Shown one piece after another: positions 53,865 to 61,043 of a stretch of 64,000 bases of DNA (positions are counted from its first letter, which is position 1; each line of letters begins with the position of its first letter). The translations under genes and the position numbers were made by a program. The notes below the pieces were generated by a model, which saw nothing but the letters and a program-made list of their open reading frames with translations, was not told the origin of the DNA and did no database searches. The DNA is from Flavobacterium daemonense (GTDB lineage Bacteria > Bacteroidota > Bacteroidia > Flavobacteriales > Flavobacteriaceae): positions 119,865-183,864 of the forward strand of contig NZ_VJYD01000011.1 in the NCBI RefSeq assembly GCF_007341385.1, written 5' to 3'.

Positions 53865-55624
53865 ATGGAGCAATTTGTAGTATCGGCACGTAAATATCGC
53901 CCGCAGACCTTTAAGGATGTTGTGGGGCAAAAAGCCATTACAAACACTTTGCTGAATGCTATTGACAGCAATCACCTTGCTTCTGCCCTTTTGTTCACAG
54001 GACCACGTGGAGTTGGAAAAACTACCTGCGCACGTATCTTGGCTAGAAAGATAAATCAGCCTGGATATGACGATCCAAATGAAGATTTTGCATTCAATGT
54101 TTTTGAGCTGGATGCTGCTTCAAATAACTCGGTTGATGATATTCGTAACTTGATTGATCAAGTCCGAATCCCGCCACAAACCGGACAATACAAAGTATAT
54201 ATTATTGACGAGGTTCATATGTTGTCTTCGGCCGCTTTTAATGCTTTTTTGAAAACATTAGAAGAACCGCCAAAACACGCTATTTTCATTTTAGCGACAA
54301 CAGAAAAACATAAAATCATTCCGACGATTTTATCTCGTTGCCAAATATTTGATTTCAAAAGAATTACAGTAAAAGATGCTAAAGAACATTTAGCTGATGT
54401 TGCTCAAAGTCAAGGAATCAATTTTGAAGATGATGCACTGCACATTATTGCCCAAAAAGCAGATGGTGCGATGCGTGACGCTTTATCGATTTTTGACCGT
54501 GTAGTTTCGTATTGCGGAACAAATTTAACGCGCCAAGCCGTAACTGAAAACTTAAATGTTTTAGATTACGAAACTTACATCTCAATCACTGATTTGATTC
54601 TGGAAAACAAAATCCCAGAGCTTTTGCTTGCTTACAACGATATTCTTTCAAAAGGTTTTGACGGACATCATTTTATTGCTGGATTGGCGTCTCATTTCAG
54701 AGATTTATTGGTAAGCAAAACTCCTGCAACTATTACTTTATTAGAAGTTGGAGAACAAGCACAGCAAATGTATGGCGTTCAGTCGCAAAAATGTTCTCAA
54801 GACTTTTTATTAAAAGGAATTGACATTGCAAACGACTGCGATTTAAAATACAAATTGAGTCAAAATCAGCGTCTTTTAGTTGAATTATGTTTGATGCAAT
54901 TAGCCTCTATCAACTTTGATGGAGAAAAAAAAAAGTTGAGCAATTCATAATCCCCCCGACTTATTATAAAAATGGAAGCTTCTCGATAACAGAAGTTCAA
55001 AGTCCAAAATCCAAAGTCGAAAATCAGGCTGTTTCCGAAAATACAAAATCAGAAAATGTAGTTGCTCCAACTGAAGTTGCGAGTACGCAAAACACAACTA
55101 TTTCTGAAACTCCAAAAGTTCAAACTCCTGAAGCGCCAAAAATAGAAACAAGCAATACGCCAAAAGTTTCTGCATTTTCTCTTGCAAGCATTCGCAAGAA
55201 AAAAGAATTGGAAGCGAGCACCAAATCATACGTTAAACCTTCTTCTGTTTTGCCAACAGAGGAATTTAACGAAACTGATATGCGTTTGCATTGGAACAAA
55301 TATGCTGAACGTTTAGGACAAAAAGGATTAAAGATTATGGAATCAATTTTGTTGATTAATGATCCTGTTTTAAACGGAACCAGAATTACGTATGAATTGC
55401 CAAACGAAGGTTCTAAACTGGAATTTGAAAGTCAGATGTTTGGTCTTTTAGGGCATTTGAAAGGACACTTGCACAATCATGACATTACGATTGAAGTTAT
55501 TGTAAATGAACAAGCTGAAACCAAACGAACTTACAACAATCAGGATCGCTATAATCGTTTCTTGGAAATTAATCCAAATATTGAACTTTTGCGTTCTACA
55601 TTTGGACTGGATTTAAAAGATTAA
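53865..55624 (+). CDS. dnaX: DNA polymerase III gamma/tau, tau made by -1 shift
   Basis: The zero frame encodes 361 residues (to 54950), a complete gamma-like clamp loader ATPase: Walker A GPRGVGKTT, zinc-loop region shortened, Walker B YIIDEVHM, sensor 1 LATTEKH, and helical domain III ending at LVELCLMQLASINFDGEKKK. There it meets A10 (54925-54934) and ends KLSNS. A -1 shift (or one extra A) opens VEQFIIPPTYY and continues without stop to 55624, giving about 586 residues with a tau-like C-terminal domain after a proline/glutamate-rich linker. The shift-frame tail is clearly coding, so two products are likely. A sequencing error in the homopolymer remains possible. Confidence 0.88.
54925..54934 (+). 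other. A10 slippery tract in dnaX
   Basis: Ten A residues preceded by GAG and followed by GTTGAG. In the zero frame it reads GAA AAA AAA AAG and stops 15 nt later. One additional or re-read A gives AAA GTT GAG and the tau frame. Eleven or eight A residues would put both parts in one frame. Confidence 0.8.
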
Positions 55625-55637
55625 TTATTGATTTTTC

Positions 55638-55720
55638 GCCACGAATTTCACGAATTGGCACGAATTATTTTTAAAACTTTGCGAATAAAAATTCGTGATA
55701 TTAGTGAAATTAGTGGCTAA
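55638..55720. repeat. CACGAATT-word inverted repeat after dnaX
   Basis: The left arm GCCACGAATTTCACGAATTG and then GCACGAATT is mirrored by a right arm whose complement reads GCCACTAATTTCACTAATAT and then CACGAATTTT. It lies between converging genes and reaches the next stop codon. Confidence 0.75.
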
Positions 55721-55730
55721 AAACTTTTCA

Positions 55731-56312
55731 TTAATCGTTCGAATAAAAAGCTCTTTCAATTCGTTTGTCTGGAATAAGCCATAACATTGCTACGATAAAA
55801 TATGCAGCACCTGAAATCCATTCGCTATAAAACGAAGAAATAATTCCGATTATGTACAAAACAGCCGAAGCTTTTCCTTTTACATCTCTATTAAGTGCTT
55901 TTCGTAATACTGAATCTTCGCCTTCACTGCACATAATTACATATTGCAGAATTACATATGAAATAGCACAAAGCAATAAAATGATTCCGTACAGCGCCAT
56001 TGAAGCTTTTGCGAAATTGTGTTCACCCATCCAGCCTGTTGAAACTGGGATCAGCGAGAGCCAGAATAATAAATGCAAATTGCTCCAAAGTACTTTTCCG
56101 TTTACTTTAGATAATCCGTGAAGCAAATAGTGGTGATTGTTCCAATAAATTCCGACGTAAATAAAACTCAAAACATAACTTAGAAACTTAGGAATAAGCG
56201 GTTTCAAATCGGCAAATTCATGTCCGGCCGGCACTTTTATTTCTAAAATCATAATCGTTATGATGATTGCCAAAACACCGTCACTAAAGGCTTCAAGTCT
56301 GCTTTTATTCAT
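55731..56312 (-). CDS. TMEM175-family potassium channel-like protein
   Basis: This 193-residue membrane protein begins with the family signature RLEAFSDGVLAI (FSD motif, about 5-16) and has six hydrophobic helices. Bacterial TMEM175 (DUF1211) proteins form potassium-permeable channels; a single-repeat protein like this one would assemble as an oligomer. The middle contains NNHHYLLHGLSKVNGKVLWSN, also family-typical. It is flanked by CACGAATT-type repeats on both sides. Confidence 0.88.
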   Translation of the reverse strand: MNKSRLEAFSDGVLAIIITIMILEIKVPAGHEFADLKPLIPKFLSYVLSFIYVGIYWNNHHYLLHGLSKVNGKVLWSNLHLLFWLSLIPVSTGWMGEHNFAKASMALYGIILLLCAISYVILQYVIMCSEGEDSVLRKALNRDVKGKASAVLYIIGIISSFYSEWISGAAYFIVAMLWLIPDKRIERAFYSND

Positions 56313-56331
56313 TTATTCTTAAGTATAAGTT

Positions 56332-56443
56332 TGCCACGAATTACACTAATTTACACTAATTTTTATTCTCAAAAACTTTAAAAATAATTCGTGCTAATTC
56401 GTGAAATTGCTTCGCCAGTGCGCTATCGCTTGGGTCGTGGCAA
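56332..56443. repeat. CACGAATT-word inverted repeat before ppx end
   Basis: The left arm GCCACGAATTACACTAATTT and the right arm complement GCCACGACCC, then CACGAATTAGCACGAATT, share iterated CACGAATT/CACTAATT words. An inner insert with GCGATAGCGC resembles the centre of the 40471 element. Confidence 0.7.
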
Positions 56444-56449
56444 AAAAAA

Positions 56450-57346
56450 TTAAATTTTACCGTAATACATTGCTTTTACGATTCCGTCTGAAAGTCCAAT
56501 TTTTGGAACATAAATTTGACGCGCACCACTCCATTTCATTGCATTAAGATAGATCCTTGTTGCGTGAATAATTACGTCGGCACGGTCAGAGTTCAAACCT
56601 AATTCGGCGATTCTCTGTTCGTAAGTCAAAGAATTCAAGAACGCATATTGTGAATTGATATAAATGTATGAAAGCGGTTTTTCCTGCTGTTTACCAGACA
56701 TTTTAAACAATTTATTGATGTTTCCTCCAGAACCTATCAAAGTAACCTCATCATAATCGGCAGTATTGGTTTTGATCCATTTTTCGATTTCATCCCAAAC
56801 CACATCGCAAACCATATTATTTAATAAACGTACGGTTCCTGCTTTAAACGATCTTGAATTGATCATTTTTCCATCAGAGAAAAGCGTAAACTCAGTACTT
56901 CCACCACCAACATCAACAAATAAATAAGTCTCATCTGTTTTCAATAAATGATGTAAATCTGTAGAAGCAATAATTGCGGCTTCTTTTTTTCCGTCAATAA
57001 TCTCGATTTTAATGTCGGCTTTCTTTTTAATCAAAGCCACAACTTCTTTGGCATTATACGCCTCGCGCATTGCCGAAGTAGCAAACGCCATATAGCGCTC
57101 TACTTTATGTACTTTCATCAAAAGATTGAATGCTTTCATAGCATCAACCATTCGATCTGTATTTTCTTGTGAAATTTCTCCAACGGTAAAGGCGTCTTGC
57201 CCCAAACGAATTGGCACACGAACAAGAGAACTTTTATTAAACTGTGGTTCTTTGCCTTCTTGTTCTACAACATTCGATATCAGAAGCCTCATGGCATTTG
57301 ATCCGATATCTATTGCTGCAAATTTTCTAATATTAATCATGCTCAC
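56450..57346 (-). CDS. ppx: Exopolyphosphatase/guanosine pentaphosphatase family
   Basis: This 298-residue ASKHA-fold protein has the phosphate 1 loop AAIDIGSNAMRLLI (about 9-22), FATSAMREAYN, and the phosphate 2 loop FVDVGGGSTEFTLF. It hydrolyses terminal phosphates from polyphosphate or pppGpp. It lacks the C-terminal HD-like domain of long Ppx proteins, as usual for Bacteroidota. It follows ppk1 by 25 bp in the same operon, so synthesis and breakdown of polyphosphate are co-regulated. Confidence 0.92.
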   Translation of the reverse strand: MSMINIRKFAAIDIGSNAMRLLISNVVEQEGKEPQFNKSSLVRVPIRLGQDAFTVGEISQENTDRMVDAMKAFNLLMKVHKVERYMAFATSAMREAYNAKEVVALIKKKADIKIEIIDGKKEAAIIASTDLHHLLKTDETYLFVDVGGGSTEFTLFSDGKMINSRSFKAGTVRLLNNMVCDVVWDEIEKWIKTNTADYDEVTLIGSGGNINKLFKMSGKQQEKPLSYIYINSQYAFLNSLTYEQRIAELGLNSDRADVIIHATRIYLNAMKWSGARQIYVPKIGLSDGIVKAMYYGKI

Positions 57347-57371
57347 TTATGATTTGAAAAATTGGTTTTAA

Positions 57372-59450
57372 TTAATTTATTTTTTGTGGAACCGCTTCAG
57401 CTACCTCAATTTTGTTTTGATAATATTTATAGGTTTCAAATTGGGCTCTAAATGGGGCATGATGATTTCTAGGCTTGTATTTGTTATCTAATTTATAAGA
57501 ATGATAACGCACTTTAACATTTCCTTTCCAAGCAATATTAAAATTGTCTATCAGTTCTTTTTTAATTTCTAAGTCATAAATTGGGCAGGTAACTTCTACC
57601 CTTCCGTCAAGATTTCTGGTCATAAAATCGGCTGAAGAAATATAGACTTCGGTCAAGCCGGCATTTCCAAAAATATAAACTCTTGAATGTTCTAAATAAT
57701 TATCGACAATGCTTATCGCTTCAATGTTTTCGCTCATTCCGGGAATTCCAGGAATCAGCGAACAAATTCCTCTCACTTGAAGCTGAATCTTCACACCAGC
57801 ATTGCTTGCTTCATAAAGCTTGTCTATCATTTTAAAATCAGACAAACTATTCATTTTTAATTTAATATGCGTTTTTCTACCGGCAAGTGCGTGCAGAATT
57901 TCACGGTCAATTAATTTTATGAATTTGCTTCGCGTATAATGCGGCGACACAATCAAATGCTTGTATCTGTGTACTCTATAATTAATATCGAAGAATTCAA
58001 ATATTTTTGATGTGTCTTTCAAAATCCCTTGATGACAAGTAAAAAGCGTAACATCGGTATAAATTTTTGCTGTTGATTCGTTGAAATTTCCAGTTGAAAT
58101 AAATCCGTAACGGCGTGTTTTTCCATCTTCAATTCTTTCAATTACGCATATTTTGCTGTGAACTTTCAGACCTTTGATTCCAAAAATCAGATCAATTCCT
58201 TCCGTCTGCATTTGTTCTGCATATGAAATATTGCTGGCTTCATCAAAACGAGCTTGAAGCTCAATTTGCACCGTTACTTTTTTACCATTCTTTGCTGCAT
58301 TGATCAAAGAACTGATAATCTGAGAATTTTTTGCTAAACGATATAACGTAATTTTAATGCTCGACACCTTTGGATCTAAAGCCGCTTCGCGTAAAAATTT
58401 AGTCAAATATGAAAACGACTGATAAGGCGCATGAACCAGATAATCTTTCTTGCTGATCTTCTCTAAAATACTGCCATCAAGACTTAAACCAGGAACTGGC
58501 AAAGGTTCATTTGGCTTATATAATAAGTCGTAACGCCCCAAATTTGGAAAATCCATATAATCGCGACGGTTGTGGTAGCGCCCGCCTGGAATGATACTGT
58601 CTGTTTCTACAATTTTCATTTTTTCCAAAAAGAACTGCAGCGTATCATCTTCAATCAAATTATCATAAATAAAACGAACCGGCTCTCCTATTCGGCGATC
58701 TTTAACAGAACTGGAAATTTTTTCAAGCATACTTTTGCTCAAGTCGCTGTCGATATCCAACTGCGCATCACGCGTAATTTTGATCATATGTGCCGAAACA
58801 CTTTTATAATCAAATATGTTGAAGATATTTTTAAGTTTATAACGAATTACATCATCAATTAAAATCACATATTGTTTTTCATCTTCTGAGGGAAGTACGA
58901 CAAACCTATTTATGTTTTTTGGAATTTCTATCAAAGCGTATCGAATTTCGTCGTTTGCCAATTCTAATCGAACAGCCAGATAACCTAAAGTATCTTTTAA
59001 AATTGGAAAAACGGCCAAGTCATTAAGAATGATTGTTACCAATTCTGGACTTAATTTTTGGGTAAAAAAGTCCTTTAAAAAGCATTCCTGTTTTTTGGTA
59101 ATCTGAGTTTCGTTTATAATAAAGATGTTCTCAGCTTCTAGTTCTGCCTCGATATTTCCAAGAATACGCAAGCTTTCAGACTGTTGCTGAATTACGATTT
59201 CGGTAATATCCTTAATTAATTGATGCGCAGAAATACCGCCTAAATATTTTTCGCCGGAAATTCCCGAAAGGCTTAATCTCCGAATTGCAGCATACCGAAC
59301 TCTGAAAAACTCATCTAAATTGTTTGAAAATATTCCAACAAAACGCAGTCTGTCTAAAAGCGGAACTGTGTTATCTGCAGCTTCCTGAAGCACTCTTGCA
59401 TTAAACGCTAACCAACTTTTTTCTCTATCGATATATTTCTGTTCGTACAC
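57372..59450 (-). CDS. ppk1: Polyphosphate kinase 1
   Basis: This 692-residue enzyme makes polyphosphate reversibly from ATP. The N-terminal domain begins YIDREKSWLAFNARVLQEA. The two phospholipase D-like C domains contain the autophosphorylated histidine in GLKVHSK and the second histidine in LAGRKTHIKLKMNSL. The SAD..MTRNLDGRVEVTCPI block near the end is diagnostic. Length is standard. It is the middle gene of sixA-ppk1-ppx, with 5 bp and 25 bp spacings. Confidence 0.95.
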   Translation of the reverse strand: MYEQKYIDREKSWLAFNARVLQEAADNTVPLLDRLRFVGIFSNNLDEFFRVRYAAIRRLSLSGISGEKYLGGISAHQLIKDITEIVIQQQSESLRILGNIEAELEAENIFIINETQITKKQECFLKDFFTQKLSPELVTIILNDLAVFPILKDTLGYLAVRLELANDEIRYALIEIPKNINRFVVLPSEDEKQYVILIDDVIRYKLKNIFNIFDYKSVSAHMIKITRDAQLDIDSDLSKSMLEKISSSVKDRRIGEPVRFIYDNLIEDDTLQFFLEKMKIVETDSIIPGGRYHNRRDYMDFPNLGRYDLLYKPNEPLPVPGLSLDGSILEKISKKDYLVHAPYQSFSYLTKFLREAALDPKVSSIKITLYRLAKNSQIISSLINAAKNGKKVTVQIELQARFDEASNISYAEQMQTEGIDLIFGIKGLKVHSKICVIERIEDGKTRRYGFISTGNFNESTAKIYTDVTLFTCHQGILKDTSKIFEFFDINYRVHRYKHLIVSPHYTRSKFIKLIDREILHALAGRKTHIKLKMNSLSDFKMIDKLYEASNAGVKIQLQVRGICSLIPGIPGMSENIEAISIVDNYLEHSRVYIFGNAGLTEVYISSADFMTRNLDGRVEVTCPIYDLEIKKELIDNFNIAWKGNVKVRYHSYKLDNKYKPRNHHAPFRAQFETYKYYQNKIEVAEAVPQKIN

Positions 59451-59455
59451 TTTAT

Positions 59456-59941
59456 TTATTTTAAATCTTTGGGGAAAATTGTTTTATGTGTCTTGCCTTT
59501 ATTGAGAGCCTCCCAGCTGTCTGAATCGAACTGCAGAGAAACGAAACCTGATGTCGGGACATTTTCAATAAAAACATCCCCAAATTTATTAACAAAATTT
59601 GTAATAGCCTCGTTATGTCCGAAAAGAATAACGCTATCGAAACTATTATCACACGATTTGATAACTTTTTCGAGCTGTTTGTCATCAAAAGTATAAAGTT
59701 CGTCTTTGAAAATAATGCTTTCAAGAGGATACGAAATATTTTGAGCAAAAATCAGCGCGGTTTCTGAGGCTCGTGCTGCCGAACTGCTCCACATTATATA
59801 GGTTTTAGGGAGATATTTTGAAATATTTGAAGATACTTCGTGAGCATCTAAAATTCCTCTTTTCATTAAAGGTCTGTCAAAATCTTTTAGTGGTGCTTCC
59901 CAGCTTGATTTTGCGTGTCGTATTAAAATTAAGTTTTTCAT
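59456..59941 (-). CDS. SixA-type histidine phosphatase
   Basis: This 161-residue protein has the RHG-type motif LIRHAKSSW (catalytic H8), SSAARASETA and LFGHNEAI with the second catalytic histidine. SixA removes phosphate from phosphohistidine, such as in phosphotransfer domains. It is the first gene of the operon with ppk1 and ppx. Since Ppk1 works through a phosphohistidine intermediate, a link to polyphosphate metabolism is tempting but not shown. Confidence 0.88.
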   Translation of the reverse strand: MKNLILIRHAKSSWEAPLKDFDRPLMKRGILDAHEVSSNISKYLPKTYIMWSSSAARASETALIFAQNISYPLESIIFKDELYTFDDKQLEKVIKSCDNSFDSVILFGHNEAITNFVNKFGDVFIENVPTSGFVSLQFDSDSWEALNKGKTHKTIFPKDLK

Positions 59942-60278
59942 AAAAAGAGATTATTAGAAATAATTACACTGCAAGAAAACTACTTTCTAAGTTCTAATTT
60001 ACAAAAGAATTTTTAATCCTTGTCTATTTTTTGCATCTGTTAACATTCTGTGAAAATTTTAACAAGAATATCAAATCTTCAAAACTTTAACAATCCAAAA
60101 AAATCCAATTTGGATTTTAACAAAAAAGTGTACTTCATCCATTAAAACTTACACTTCATCGATATTTTACAAATCTACAAAATTTTAACTAAATAACTGA
60201 TTATTAACTATTTACAAAGATGCAAAATCTACATTTTTAGTCAAAAAATGAAGAAAAACGAATAACAAATTTTGCTAA

Positions 60279-60316
60279 AAAAGGTCAAAAATTGATTTTT
60301 TTCGACCTTTTTTTTG
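60279..60316. terminator. Orphan hairpin terminator
   Basis: The stem AAAAAGGTC/GACCTTTTT with an AT-rich loop has T runs on both strands. Neither neighbouring gene ends here, so it may close an unannotated transcript or attenuate the downstream operon. Confidence 0.6.
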
Positions 60317-60388
60317 TTAAAAAAACGTAGTTGAACGAGTTTTTAGGTTAGTTACAGACAAAAAAAATCAAATACAAAAACTCTAATA

Positions 60389-60396
60389 TAATTTTG
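60389..60396 (+). promoter_or_regulatory. -7 box before the secreted protein
   Basis: TAATTTTG fits TAnnTTTG and lies 45 nt before the ATG at 60442. No -33 box is seen at the expected spacing. Confidence 0.4.
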
Positions 60397-60441
60397 ATTG
60401 TGTTAAAATTTCATAAATACCACAAAACTAAATCTTAAGTT

Positions 60442-60993
60442 ATGAAAAGTAAATCTACTCTTGAAAAAGCACTGAAATTTATTGTTGATTGTAAGTCTAT
60501 TTTTTCCGTAAGAAAAAATATCTTCCAAAAAAACATCTTTTCGATTGTGCTCTGCTTGATTACGACCGTTTCATTTGCCCAATCTGGTTCTTGTAAAGCA
60601 ACTCTAGGAGTTGAAAAGGACAGGATTTACAGCAATGCGGGCAGCGACGGTGCTTATTTTACACTTGTACTGACCAATGATGGAAATTCAGATGATGTTT
60701 ATAATTTAAGTGCTTTAAACATAAACTCTAACTGTTCCAACAATGATGGGAGCAGTTCATCACAAAATGTGAATTTAGTTGGCAGTTTTCTTGACAACAG
60801 TAATGTTCCAATCACATCGGTTTCACTACCACCCAACCAGACGGCTACTTTTCAGATTCATTTAACGGTTCCGCAAGGTACTCCGTATAACAGATGGAAC
60901 TGCACGCAGATCAATGCAACTTCATCAAATTGCGCTAATTACACAGTAAATACTGTTGTACATACGATTGTAAACAATCCTTCTGAAAATTAA
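60442..60993 (+). CDS. Secreted DUF11/NEW3-like beta-sandwich protein
   Basis: This 183-residue protein has an unusually long N-terminal extension (about 1-28, basic) before the hydrophobic signal core (about 30-47, VSFAQ). The mature part is a single beta-sandwich with GSDGAYFTLVLTNDGNSDDVYNLSAL and NQTATFQIHLTVPQG, similar to CARDB/NEW3/DUF11 domains. Four cysteines in the mature part may form disulfides. It lies 50 bp upstream of the VWA-SprB gene and shares the same style of long basic leader. A role as a partner of that surface protein is inferred. Confidence 0.7.
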   Translation: MKSKSTLEKALKFIVDCKSIFSVRKNIFQKNIFSIVLCLITTVSFAQSGSCKATLGVEKDRIYSNAGSDGAYFTLVLTNDGNSDDVYNLSALNINSNCSNNDGSSSSQNVNLVGSFLDNSNVPITSVSLPPNQTATFQIHLTVPQGTPYNRWNCTQINATSSNCANYTVNTVVHTIVNNPSEN

Positions 60994-61043
60994 ATATTCA
61001 CTGCAAAAATATTTAGTTGTTTTTCAATTTAAATTCCTATAAA

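Larger units (their letters stand above)
59942..60441. other. 500-bp divergent region with an orphan terminator
   Basis: No gene is seen. A strong bidirectional terminator-like hairpin sits at 60279-60316 in the middle, with no gene upstream on the plus strand. This suggests a short transcript (small RNA or leader) somewhere before it. A TAATTTTG -7 box at 60389-60396 probably serves the next gene. Confidence 0.5.
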
